Shown here one piece after another: positions 31,187-47,783 of a stretch of DNA of 64,000 nucleotides. The DNA is from Blastocystis sp. Blastoise (lineage: Eukaryota; Sar; Bigyra; Opalinata; Blastocystidae). Each line of letters opens with the position of its first letter. The first letter of the stretch is position 1. Made by a program: the position numbers and the translations under genes. The notes beneath the pieces were generated by a model. The model saw nothing but the letters and a program-made list of their open reading frames with translations. It made no database searches and was not told the origin of the DNA. The stretch lies in assembly GCA_039096225.1 (NCBI GenBank), contig JBBPEB010000018.1, forward strand, positions 248,001 to 312,000. The letters run 5' to 3'.

Positions 31187-33839
31187 TTAAACATGATACT
31201 GGATTGTATCTGTTTCTTGAACATAAATAGTGTCTCCATCTTGAACTTCATATTCCTGTAAACTACGACCTTCACTATCCATAGGTTCCTAATAAATAAA
31301 TATATATATATATTTTATTTTAGTAAAATGATTCTACTATTTAATTATTATATATATATAAGAATATTAATTATATAAAATATATATATATAAGCAAATA
31401 TATACATGATATTCATCTCTTGTATTATAAAATATAGTTTTAGAAGGTTCACATTTCAATAATTTACAAATAACTTGTTTAATTTGTTTCATTGTCGTTC
31501 TAATTGGAAATTTCTTTTTAATAATTTTTCCAGAATCACAATATTGAAACGAGAGGAGAATCGAAGTTGCATTGATTGTCTTTGGAATAGTATTAGTTAC
31601 TACTTTTATCACAGGATCTCCATATTTACATACTAATTCCTATATATAATTGTAATAAGCTAATAAATAGAATTAATCAAGTATAATAAAATAAAAGAGT
31701 CTTTATAAAATAATTATAATCTTAATAATAAGCATAATACTATATATATACAGAATAGCGAGGATATTTCGAGAGTAATTCTGTTTGTCTCTCTTTATTC
31801 AGTATATTCCAATCATTTATATCTCTACAACCTGCTTCTTCCATACATTTCTATATATATATATATATATATATACTTATAATACTAATATAGACATTTT
31901 TTAAATACTTAAATATATAATACTATATCTAAATAAAAATATGAATATAGAATAATATACAAGAAGCCAATGTTTAAGAAAATAGATTTCACTTTCTGTT
32001 CTTTCTTTAGAAGAGATTTCAGAATTATTCAACGATATTAAGCACCCAAAAGATGCAATAATCTCTTCTCTAGCAAGAGTTGATTGTTGTTGTTGAGTAT
32101 AGAATGGAATTGACACGCATAATAAAGAATGAAGAGATGGACAAAGAAGAAAAAGAGAATATAAAGATTGTAAAGAAGTAATTGGATTATTATTAATATC
32201 AATAGATTCAAGAGAAGATAAACAAGGAAGAGAGGAAGAACTAAAATGTAAGAAATATATATAAACATGTAATAAAGATAATTCTTTATATATAATATAT
32301 AATATATAATATATAATATATAATATATAATATATAATATATAATATATAATATATAATATATAATATATAATATATAATATATAATATATAATATATAA
32401 TATATAATATATAATATATAATATATAATATATAATGAATACATCGAGTCATCTAGTTGATTATCAGCAATAGTTAATGTTTGTAAAGAAGGAAGAGAAG
32501 ATAATATAGAGAAGAATTCCCATGAAGATATTCCACAATGAGATAGATCGATATACTTTAATGAAGAAAAAGAAACAGGAGACATACTTGTACTAATTAT
32601 AGAAGAATAGAATCATAATATAAATAAAAAGTAAATAAAAAGAATTTATAACAACAAAAAATGCTAAAGAGAACATATATAATACAAATATAATAATTAA
32701 TTATAAATAATACAAAGAAACACCATTTTTAAAAACATAATCTTCATTATATATAAGCATATATATATATATATAGTATATAATAAATACTTAAAAGAGA
32801 GATTATTTCCATGTAAATAAATGTATTCTAGCTGTGGAAAGAATGAAACTAAATTTTCTACTTCAACCCATGTCATATTACATCTCCCTAAACTTAACAT
32901 CTATATATATATATAATTAAATAAAACAATCAAGTTAATTATAAATATTAGTTTATATCATCATAATAATACTATAATATTCATACTCATTACATTTAAT
33001 TATAATATGACCATATTCTATATATATATATATATACTTTAAGATGTGTATAATAAGATTGTGTATCCTGTATTTCATTTGTTTCTTCAAAACTATCATT
33101 CATTAAGGATTGAAGACTTCGTTTATGGGAATGAATACTACTCTTTGTAAATGGAAGAGAAAACATATTATTACTAATATATAAAGACTCTAAATTTGGG
33201 CATTGATTCATTAAACTAAGAATAAAATCAGCAGCTATAAATAATAATCTTATTTTCTTTTTTATAAAATATATAGATATATATATATATATATATACAT
33301 GGAATCAAGTTATTATTAATGTTGATCTCTTTCACATTCGGACATAATTCACCTAAATCTCCACGAATAGAACTAATCTTATCATTATCTAAAATGATAG
33401 ACGTTAAACCACGTAATTCAGATTGTATTTTCATGCTTTGTTCTTGATTGATTTTCTTATTATCCATGGTTTCCTCGATAATCATCGTTTGGTCATTCTT
33501 CTCATCGTTTTTATCCAACTCACAACAATCATATCTTTCAAGAAGAGCTTCCTCTATAGAAATACCGCTAAATATTTTGTTAACTCGAACAAAAGACCCA
33601 CATCCATCAGGACATGAAAAAATCCTAACCATATTTCCTTGTTTATCCTTAATGGATCCATTGTTTTTACCTCGTGTATCATCATCCCATTCTAATCCGT
33701 ACCATATTTTAGAATCATTTTCTAGTGGCAACAATCCAATGTAACGAATTGTAGCTAAATTGATATATTATGAAACTATACATGTGTATGTACCTTTATA
33801 ATTATTTATATCAACAACTCTTTGATTTAAACTGAACAT
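31187..33839 (-). CDS. TBCE: Tubulin-specific chaperone E (tubulin folding cofactor E)
   Basis: Cofactor acting with TBCC and TBCD in tubulin heterodimer folding and disassembly. About nine exons. The three-part TBCE architecture is present. A CAP-Gly domain opens the protein (IRYIGLLPLENDSKIWYGLE, then WDDDTRGKNNGS, the GKNxG-type groove, and CPDGCGSFV). Leucine-rich repeats follow over about 33430-32080, with units like LESLYISNNMF, LEYIYLHGNNL, LKYIDLSHCGI, LQTLTIADNQL and LESIDINNNPI. A C-terminal ubiquitin-like domain covers exons about 31620-31187, ending LQEYEVQDGDTIYVQE. Start ATG at 33837-33839; stop TAA at 31187-31189. A hAT transposon begins only 25 bases upstream of the start codon. 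Large TA-repeat introns interrupt the LRR region. Confidence 0.94.
32281..32437. repeat. 7-bp TATAATA minisatellite in TBCE intron
   Basis: About 22 perfect copies of a 7-base AT-only unit inside an intron in the LRR region. Because 7 is not a multiple of 3, all frames stay open through it, which creates spurious Tyr/Ile-rich ORFs. Confidence 0.95.
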
Positions 33840-33856
33840 ATTTATAAAAAATATAT

Positions 33857-34748
33857 GTTTTTGTTAGAGTTGGGCGAAGTCCATCAAGTTTCACTTGTAC
33901 CAAAATTTTCTTTTAAGAGTGACTTTTCTTGTATAATAATATCAAAATACTTATTTTTTTAAATTATATATATTTTTTGTATTCTACATACTTATGTTCA
34001 CACTTCGAACAGGAGAGATTTTAAGTATATATGACAATTAGATGCAATTCACTTTATAAGTGATTTATCTTTTTTAATTGTAGAGTATGCCACTTTATAA
34101 ATAGATTTTATGTTCTATTCAGTATTAATAAGGCATTTATACAATTATATTTATTCATCATATTCATAATATTTTGTAAATTTAATCTAAAATCTATCAT
34201 TATGAGTTACAAACTGTCTGTTGTATACAAAAAAGCTGATATGATGACATTTAGAAAAGTTGACATGAATAGAGATGCATCGATAATTTATAAAACACAG
34301 ATATTTTATATAAATAAGAATATACATAAAGGGGCGTACATGACCAGATATTCTTATGGATAAAATAATGCAAAAAATATTTGTTTGATTCAACTTTATT
34401 ACAAAGTTGTAATTGATATATATTTATATAGAGTATAGTGTCTAGAGTTGAATAGAAGAACCAAATTCTAATTTCCATTTTATTAATTGTAATTATATTT
34501 TATACTCGTTCAATATTGCTTTATTTTTCAAAGTTGGTATAGCTATAGCATATACATTGATTACCCCATGGTATCTTGACTCAACAATAGCTTGTACTGA
34601 AGATTGAAACCACACCAAAAAATGTTTTTTTTTTCCCGTGAAAAAAAGTGAGAAAAACGAGCTACAAATTGGAGCTCCAACCCCAAAAATTGGACCTAGA
34701 TGGACCTCCATACAAATGGACTTCCATTTGCCCAACTCTAGTTTTTGT
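33857..34748. mobile_element. Non-autonomous hAT-type DNA transposon with target duplication
   Basis: Element of 876 bp (33865-34740) bounded by perfect 11-bp terminal inverted repeats: TAGAGTTGGGC at 33865-33875 and GCCCAACTCTA at 34730-34740. Just inside, GAAGTCCAT is shared by both ends at slightly different spacing. Direct repeats GTTTTTGT at 33857-33864 and 34741-34748 are a perfect 8-bp target-site duplication. Eight-base duplications and TIRs of the YARNGNTGGGC kind are hallmarks of hAT elements. Subterminal TGGACC/GTCCA motifs at the right end could be transposase-binding repeats, and TTGGAGCTCCAA is a 12-bp palindrome at 34669-34680. No transposase gene is recognisable, so it depends on a helper elsewhere. 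Intact ends and duplication suggest fairly recent insertion. Confidence 0.9.
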
Positions 34749-35861
34749 TCATTTTGTTTTTTTTGTGTTTTGATCTTTTTAAAAAGGAAAAATAAATATT
34801 TTTTAATGTATATATTAAAATATAGAATATATAACGTATGTCATTATCCATGTTAAAAATGAACATATACAAATCAACTCAATTAAAAAAATATTAATTT
34901 ATTTAAGATCGTCATCATTCTACAGCATATCTATAGTAAGGATGAGTTTACTATCGATAGATTACTATCTGAAAATACAAACAAAAGCATTTTGTTTCTA
35001 AAATTGTTGTAAATACATATGAAAATATATTAAATATACATAAATGAGCTTAGAATGATTAGAATAATAGTTTTAAAAAGTATATATTCCAGTAGATAAT
35101 ATAAAAGAAAATGAAAACATATAAGGAAGCATCAAATGTAATATAAAACAAATATATTTCAATATAAATAAATTTTTAAAAAAACTATAATTATGTTATA
35201 TAAATAAATCTACTATGAAAAAAAGAGTTCCTCTCACATAGGATTACAAAGGAGAAATGATAAAGAGATAGAAACTATGAAGAATAAAGGATAAAAGAGA
35301 ATGAGATCAACAATATATAAATATCAAAAACATTATATATGAATAATCGTCAAATAAAAAGAGAATAATATAAATATATATATATATAGAATCAAAAAGA
35401 AAAGAAATGAACTAGGAATAAATATGTTAAAAAAAAGAAAAATATTGAAAAAGAATAAGGGTTTCAAGTATATATATTATATATACAAAAGAAACAAATA
35501 TCAGACTGAAAAAATCAGAGAAGAAATCATTAAAAAAAAATGAAAAATAGAATTAAAAAAAATCAAGTAATATGTGCTATAAAAAAATAGCTGAAATAAT
35601 GTAAATTCTATAAATAGATTCTGCATTGTCAATAAGATATATATATATGTATATACTTATGATTGAATAAGACAAGAAACTTATAATACTCACAATAAAT
35701 AATAGACAACGAATTATATAATTATATAATTATAAAATAAAATAAATAAAAGAGTGAATAAAAAAGAAAATTAAGAAAGCATGTTAAAAAAAAGAAAAAA
35801 TATATATATAATAATATTTTTATAGAACCTAATTATAAATAAAAGTATTCAAAAAGAATAC
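34749..35861. other. A-rich 3' flank of the large surface-protein gene
   Basis: About 1.1 kb, strongly A-rich on the plus strand from about 34980, with short (TA)n runs. I see no gene or RNA. Confidence 0.7.
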
Positions 35862-38800
35862 TTATATTCCATGAATATTAGAATACCTAGTAGAAACAGG
35901 TAACATAAATGATTGTTTTCGACGAACATGAGTGTTTGTAGTAATACTTTCGGATATATACATATATATCAAATAAAACGTATAAAGTAATACTAATACT
36001 AATAAGAAAAGACAGAAAAAAACTAATATCTTTTTAAATATTAAAGATTCATCATTCATAATAAGAACACTCGACTGAGAATAGACTTTCAAATTCTGTT
36101 CTTCTAAGAAAATACTATTATTATGAAATATATTCAATAATGACTTCTCTATATGGGAAATAATAATATGTGTATCTCTCTGTAAAGTTTGGTAATCAGA
36201 TTGAAACTGAAATTGTATAAAAAGAACTTTTCCCTTACCTGACATAACACTAGATACACTATATATAGAAAAGACTATAGAACTATTTAACTGAGTTTCT
36301 ATATATTCATCAAATAAACTATAGATAGCGTATATATCACTTGCTTTAATAGAAGAAGGAGAAAGTGTAAACATAATAGGAATACGGAAATAAGATAAAG
36401 TTTGTTGAAGACGAATTGTTTTATTTGCACGAAGACATAAAGAATCATTAGGTAATTCCCAGTAACTCCATGTGTTATTCCAGAAACAATGTCTTGATAT
36501 AACACTTCGCTTTAATAAATCACAATATACAAAAGTAGTTGTATTTGACATTGTATTAGGCCAAATACCATCTTCAGAACAAAAACGTGAAGATACTACT
36601 ATAGTCATAGTCACAGTTGTACTTGTATCTTTATTTCCTGCGATTATTGTATAAAGAGTAGCATTTGATAATACAGTAGGTATACCTGTAATAGCACCTG
36701 TGGATTTATCAAACTCTAATCCTATTGGTAATAATGGAGATATTGTCCAATGAGAAATATAATTTGAAACAGTAGGAACAAGAGAAAACATAGTTTCATG
36801 TATATAACAAACATGATAAGAAGTATGATAATCTATAATAGGTGCTTTATATTTACAATTATCTAAAGGAAGACTCCAAGCGGGAGGAACTGTATTTAAA
36901 CAAACGCGGGAAATAGATCCCTCATAAAGAGGGTTCCCACAATCTAATACAACATTATTTCCTTTATTTGTTTCTGGCCAAATACCATCTTCTGGACATG
37001 TTACAAGTAATATAGTTATAGTAACTGTTGTAGATGCATATTGAAGAGGATTAAATACACATACCATATATGATGTATTATATAATGGATTAATTGCTTT
37101 ACCTGAAATAACTCCAGTAGATATATTAAAGATTAATCCAGAAGGTAAAGAAGGAGAAATCGAATAAGAATCAATAATACCTGAAGTTTCAGGAATATAA
37201 TCATTTATAATATCATTATAATAAAATAAGAAATTAGAATCAGAATATTGTATACTTAATGGAGTAACTGTACAATTATGTACAATAGGTCCCCATCCGT
37301 TATAAGTTGTTAAAGAACATGTCCTAGAGAGATTTCCATCCATATAAATAGATTCACAAGGAAGTATATTTATAGAAGGAGAAGGAGCAATTATCCATAA
37401 TCCCTCTGTTTCACAATATTTATCTGTAATAGAAAATGAAAAAGTTGTACTTATAGACCCAGAAATATTACTAGCAGTGACTGTATATGTAATATTAACT
37501 GAAGTTATTAGTGGTATTCCCGTGATTATTCCTGTAACTTCATTAAATACAAGTCCTACAGGTAGCTCAGGAACAATAGAAAAAGTATAAATAATACCTT
37601 CATATATAGGTACAACTTGTTGAATAGTATGATTATAATAATATAAAGATTGAATAGATGGATAAGATAATGATAAAGGAGTAATAACATAACAATTTTC
37701 TGAATGAACAGTAGAAAATACCCCATTATTACAAGTTCTATAAGAATATCCATCTTCATATTGAGGGCATTTCCCATGACTTTCCTCACCATGAAATGCA
37801 GGTGGGTAATCCCCTAATCGCATACATGCATTTTCATATCGTTTTATATTAAATTGAATTTCTGCTAATTGAAGATGTCCATGACCACAAGTACTATCTG
37901 TATCATTAAATATAGAAGGATTATTACATTCTAGAAAAGTTAATTTATATTCACTATATGCTTTATTAGGAATAAAATCACGAGAGAAATGACTATTATA
38001 TTGAAGAAAGATATGATTGGTGACTATATCTAATTCATCATATGATTGGCCATTGTCGTTAGATCCCTCAAGTTTCCAACTACTAGGATGACGACTATTA
38101 CAATTATTACCTGTAATAAGTACATAATTAGTAATAAATTGTCTTTTATTATTATTTGATTTAAATATAGCATAAGCATCTGCACATAAATTATAGGAAA
38201 TCCATTTTGTATTAATATTATTATCAAATGCTTTAGAAATATCATTATAAGAAAGTTGTGAATTGATTCCTTTATATAATCCACCAGTAGAGACAAGTTG
38301 TTCTTTCTCATAGAAATAATAATAACAAGAAAAATAATTCACAGTAATAGGAATGGGTCCTTGATGAAGTTCAATACCAAGGATATTTCGTTCTTGATAT
38401 ATTGGTATATCAGAAAATTGAATATGAAAAGAAGAACCAACATTTTGTACAATTTCATAACTAAGTAAAGCTAAAGTATCATAAGTAATAGTTATAGATT
38501 CAGGCATATTCATACGGTATATTTCAATTCCATTGAAATATACAATACATCCACCTAGAATACGTAAAGTAAATGAGAATCCTGAGTAATACACCGTATC
38601 AGGGATATCTATTACTGTTCTATAATATTGAGTAATTCCCTTTGGAGGTTGTATATGTTCTTCTGTACTTAACGTCCATAAATAATCATCAAAATCACGT
38701 TTCATCCAATTAGAAGGTAGATTTACAAAAATAGAAGGATTTAAATAAACCCATAATATAGATTCAGGTCTTAATATTTCTTTAAGAGTAAATGTAACCC

Positions 38801-41800
38801 ATTTTGGTGATTCATTCTTTCCTATTGTATATCGGTTAATTTCATTATTATCATAACTACTTATACTTATATAAGAAGATCCCCAATTATCATTAAATGT
38901 ATCAATAAGTTGTAAATAATAATTACCTGGAAGAATACAATAACTATAATAATTATTAGAATATTTAGGAAAATTGTTTTGAGTATCAATTAATGTTTTA
39001 TTTGAATAATATAATTCAAATTTCATTTGATTAAATGATTGATATCCTGTATTTACACATGTTACAATTAATAGTGTTAAAGGAGATATACAATCAGTAA
39101 TAGTAATTGTAAGAAGTGTCATAGATTCTTCTTCTCTCATATTATATGCATGTATAACTAGTTCAAAAGAAGATACTAATACTTGAGGTCGACCATAAAG
39201 AAGACCTGTTGATGAATCTATATATAATCCTAAAGGAAGTGTACCACTTAATATAGAAAAACCATGAAAAAAAGGAGTATTTGTAATAGAAGGAAATTCA
39301 GTATTTCTATAAGCTGTTATTATAGAAGGTGTATAAGAAAGAGGATATGAAGGAACAGAATAAGTATCAATAGAAAAAAGTTGAATTTCACTAATGGAAA
39401 GAGTAGAAGTAGAAGAATATCCATCTAGACGTGTAAATACAAAAGCATAAGAATGATATAATTCTTGATGACTATATGTATAGAAACATTTTTGTTGTGA
39501 TCTAGAATTCCATCGAATTGAACTTTCTTCTCCTAAGACTTTACAATTAGTAAGTGATGGATAATTAATTGTGGATAACCGTGAATATGTAGAATTTAAT
39601 ATAGATGTATTTAAACCATGTTGATGTTTATTAACTAGAGTAGAGTTAATAGATCGATAAGAAGGAGTACAACCATAAATAGTCCATTCAACAGGGTCTT
39701 CTAAAGAATTATCAGGATTATTAAAGATACAATATTTATTAACATATTCAAAACGCATTGGATTTAGATAAGAAATAGAAAAAGAAACATAAGAAAAAGG
39801 GAAAATAGTATCTGTATATCTCCATGTAGTAAGATGTTTTCCATCAATAATATTATTAATATCTTCATCATCAATATTATTTATTGATGATTTAATTGGT
39901 TTATTATAAAGAGAAGTATGTATATTTTGAATAGAAGAAGAAGATGATGATGATGATGAAGGAGAAGAAGAAGAAGGTTTATGTATATTATGTATATTAT
40001 GAACTATAGAATCTTGTTTGGAATCTCCTTGTATATCTAAATATCCAAGTAAATTGGCTGTCATATCCCATGTACGACTATTACTTTCTTTATGTATATA
40101 TCTCATAGTATAATAAAATGGAGTGATAGAAGGATAAATTGTATCTATTGGTAATATATTTGCAAATGCTAATACATTCTCTCCATCATGAAGAAGAGAT
40201 ACAGGAAATAATAAAGGTTTTGCATTCTTAATAGAACATAATTTATCTTCTGATGGTACAGAATCAATAGTCAAATCACCTTCAGGAAGCTTATATTCAT
40301 AAACAGATTTTCCATTTATATATATCCATAATGAGCAAGAAGAAGTAACTACTAATTCAAATGCTTCAGCAGGATATACAACATAATAAAAGAAATGACG
40401 TCTAAATATTTGAACAGATTTTGTTGTTATTAAATAGGATTTATAAGTAGATGAAGGATCTGAAAATGATTTATTATATGATTCATTTAAATATATATTA
40501 TTTGTTGATACATTTGTATTAATAGGTGGTGATATTTTAGAATCTTCACTTGTTTCTTCTAAACAATGAGTAAAATCACTAGATTCTATATATTCTGCGG
40601 TATACCATTCAGAAGGTAATGTAGGACCATCTAGAAGGCAAAATAATTCTTTATCATCATCAAAAATACTGAATTGTAAATTAATAATATAATCCGTTGA
40701 ACGATCATTAACATAACTTTCACGGAAAATAATATATCTCAGACTATTAGTAATAAGTGTAATAGTTAAATAACTATCAATTTCCCATCCATTGTTATCA
40801 ATACTAATGAATCGAACAATATATTGAGTAGCAGGTACACATAATGTTTTTGATTGATCACCAATTTCTTCACTTGTTTGACGATATATACAGTAGTTAT
40901 TAAAATCACAAATTTCAAATGCTTCAGCTGTAGCTAAATGAGAATTTGAATGTTTTGTAATAATTAATTTTGTATTTGTTTTTGAATCACAAAAACGAAC
41001 AATTAAATGTATTTTAAATGAAGAAGAAGCAGTAAAAGTTGTTGTTGTTGTTGTATTAGTATTATTAATATTATTATTATTATTAATATATTTTAAAATA
41101 GAAGATTTTATTAATAATGAAGATGATGAATTTGATATAACTCTATTTGATATATCCGAATAACCATATTTATAATTATTAGTATAATTCTTCTTAATTA
41201 AAGATTGATTATAAGCATCAACATCTGTAACTAATTGAATAGTAATTGTCTCATTATATGACTCTGTAGGTATTCCTTCAAATTCTCCACTTTCTTCATA
41301 AAAATTAAGACCATTTGGTAATGTAGAGTCAATAAGTTTATAATAATAATTACCTGTTAATAAAGGAGTTATATATATACTATCTAAAGAAGCAATCGAT
41401 TCGAAAGAAGAAGAAGAATACTTTAATTCTGTAATAAAAGGTTCATAACGAGCAATTAAACTGAATTCAGTAAGTTCTAAATATTCTTCATGTTGATCTG
41501 ATTGAGAAAATTCAATTTTATACATATTATAAGCTATAGTATTTGACGTTAATGGCATTTCTTGTTTTGTTCGACGAGAAAGGGAAGGAAATGAAGATAC
41601 ACGATGAAGTAATGTCCATGTATTCCCTTGATTATTTGATCCAAATAAGAAATAAATATGAGGATCATATAAAGTAGTTCCATTAGTTGTTGTTATAGAA
41701 TAATAATTAATCCATTCTCTTCTATTCTTAGGATATTGATATATTAAAGAACATGTACGAGAACTAGGATAAGAACAAGACCAATGAGTATATATATTCA

Positions 41801-43096
41801 TATCAAATGCATTTTCAATAGTTTGTAAAGATAATGAAGAATCAACTGAATTATGAAAATGATTATTATTTTTAATTGAATTATCATCTTTAATAGAGTT
41901 ATAAACTCTAATATCATCATAATATAAACCAGGAATAATTCGAGTAATAGATTGACCATATAAAGGGAAAAAATATAAATCAAATAAATCACTATGAGGT
42001 AATAATGAGAGAGAAGGATGAATCTCTACACTAACAGTAATTTTTGTATTTTCATGTATATACTCATACCAACTACCTGTTATTTGATGATAACTATAAG
42101 AAGATTCATGAGTTATTGCAGATGTTGTGGGAGTTATTTCTGTTGTTGGTAAATTATATCGAATTAATTCTTTAGTATTTACAAAGATTCGTACACCTTC
42201 TAAACAATATATTCCTATTTCAAATATAGAAAATTGTGAAATAGGAATAGAAGTTATAAATGTCTTTCGATAATATCGTGTAGAAGTTGTTGTTAATGGG
42301 AATGAAGAAGAACTGGCTAAAAGCCAAGTAGAATCATCAAATGTATTTTGTGTCCATTCATTTGTGTCATATAAATTATTTGAATATTTCCAACTTGAAA
42401 ATTTTGGTATTAAAATAGATGCTATATAAAATAGTGAATAAATAAAGAAGGGTTATATAAATATATAATATAATATATTTAAAATCATATATATATTTTT
42501 TTTAAATCATATATATATATTTAAAATCATATATATAATATTTAATATCATATATATATAATTTTAAAAACATATATATATATATAGCAATAAATAAATT
42601 TTTAAAAACTAGAAACATACGATAAAATTGAAATTCATCCAAATTTCCAGCTAATAATCTATGTTTTAGGATTTCTGTATCATATACTTGAATCGTAAAA
42701 TAGGATCCATCACTCCAACCATTTCTTGAGCTATAATAAAAGCAAAATAAAAATCTATATAGAATGAAAAGATTCAAAACAATACCTGCTCATAGAAATG
42801 ATAGTATGTAGTACCGGTTCAAGGCAAAAAACGTATTGCTTTGTAGAACTTTGAATCCAATCATCCTCTATAAACCCTATGATTGTGCCACCATTATAAG
42901 ATCCACGTACGATTTTGATTCTTTCATCAATCCCAGATACACCGTAGTACCGGACAATTTTTGTTTCGATCAAAGGAGAACGACACTCCTCAGATTGACA
43001 CAAAACTAAAGAGATGAGGTTGGTTATAAATAGATTCATACGTTGATATGCCAATAGTAATAAGAAAAAATATTTTATTCTTATTGTTATAGACAT
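35862..43096 (-). CDS. Giant type I surface protein with He_PIG-like, DGW and F5/8C-like modules
   Basis: Predicted cell-surface protein of 2326 residues in three exons (42786-43096, 42621-42730, and one 6560-base exon 35862-42421). Its hydrophobic N-terminus (KYFFLLLLAYQ, then MNLFITNLISLVL from a second in-frame Met) can serve as signal peptide. Repeated modules follow: NGW-type strands (RNGWSDGSYFTIQV, DNNGWEIDSY, NDNWGSSYI); F5/8C-like segments (SWKLEGSNDNGQSYDEL); jelly-roll-like segments with YFNGIEIYR; and at least five putative-Ig cadherin-like (He_PIG) turns such as LEFDKSTGAITGIP and LYIDSSTGLLYGRP, several preceded by CxxDGIWP cysteine motifs. One membrane helix, LVFFCLFLLVLVLLYTFYLI, precedes a short basic tail. 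Adhesion or carbohydrate binding is inference. A paralog lies at 57585-63384. Confidence 0.85.
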
Positions 43097-43345
43097 AATT
43101 GCAAACAAAAAATAAACGAATCTCACAAATACAAAATTTCTTTTTGTAAACTTTATTTTCTCTGGAAGAAAACCAATTTTTGCCTAATTTCTTTTTAGAA
43201 ATCATGATTTTTTTGATAAATTTAAAAAAGTCTCTTTATTTTAGACTTATCAATAGAATATTTTTTATTTCCATTCTGATTTTATAGTAAATAGATATGT
43301 CAAACACAGCACGAATTACAATTCGTATATATATTGAATATTCAC
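43097..43345. promoter_or_regulatory. Divergent promoter between surface-protein gene and HSP70
   Basis: About 250 bases between opposite start codons. It contains an inverted repeat ACGAATTACAATTCGT (43311-43326) and GAATATTC (43336-43343), which matches the GAAnnTTC core of a heat-shock element next to the HSP70 ATG. Such strings arise by chance in AT-rich DNA, so regulatory meaning is tentative. Confidence 0.4.
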
Positions 43346-47118
<3,773 letters not shown>

Positions 47119-47277
47119 AACAATTTTTACTAGTTATTAAACAATGGCACATTATTTCTATTATTTTGTCACAAACTTTATATTAATTTTAAAAAATATA
47201 TATATTAACTACAATATTTGTTGTTTTGTATTAAAATACATAAATTCATTAAACAAAAGTATATATATTATCACACT

Positions 47278-47783
47278 CTAATTAATGTTTTGCCCAAACG
47301 AATAGAAGTTTAGTTCTTTTCCTATATATAATATATTAATTAAAATAAAAAGTCAAAAAAATTATAATAAAAAAAACTTTCGAAAGTACGTTGAGGACGC
47401 TTGAATTCACGAATCTTTCTGTCTTCAGCAGAACGACCACGGACGATACGGTTGTGGACGGCGCAAGAAACGCAGTATTGAGTCTTAATGTAGAGCTTAG
47501 GAAGAGTGTATTCTTCATAAACGGAGGCATCCTTGATATCTCTGGTAGAAGAACCATCAACCATGTTTCTAACGTGGAATCTCTTCACAGCCTTATCCTT
47601 AGGGACACAACGATTACAGTTGGAACAACGGACATATTTGACGTGACCACGACCTTTCTTAGCACGACCAGCGTTTCTTAAAATGACATGAATCAATAAG
47701 TGGTTTGAAATAAAGAAAAAAAGGTTTACATCGGATATAAGACATCTATATAATGTAAATACATACCTTCTCTTAAAACTCAT
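47278..47783 (-). CDS. RPS26: Small-subunit ribosomal protein eS26
   Basis: Component of the 40S subunit near the mRNA exit channel. Three exons (47767-47783, 47390-47676, 47278-47321) give 115 residues, the same length as human RPS26. [20 protein letters not shown] is followed by the zinc-binding pair CSNCNRC, the conserved [13 protein letters not shown], and the second cysteine pair in [16 protein letters not shown]. Reading straight on after KRPQR gives a spurious Phe/Tyr-rich tail. A GTACTT...TATATAG intron instead leads to [13 protein letters not shown] and TAG at 47278-47280, which gives the family's normal length. Typical C-termini are more Pro/Arg-rich, so this tail has diverged. Confidence 0.95.

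Noticed and set aside
34493-34735. 80-codon ORF inside the hAT element as a transposase remnant
   Set aside because: No hAT transposase motif (no BED finger or dimerisation-domain pattern) and it reads through the terminal repeat; most likely fortuitous.
47340-47389. eS26 C-terminus read straight through to the Phe/Tyr-rich tail
   Set aside because: A GT-AG intron 47322-47389 gives the family's usual 115 residues; the read-through tail is intron sequence.
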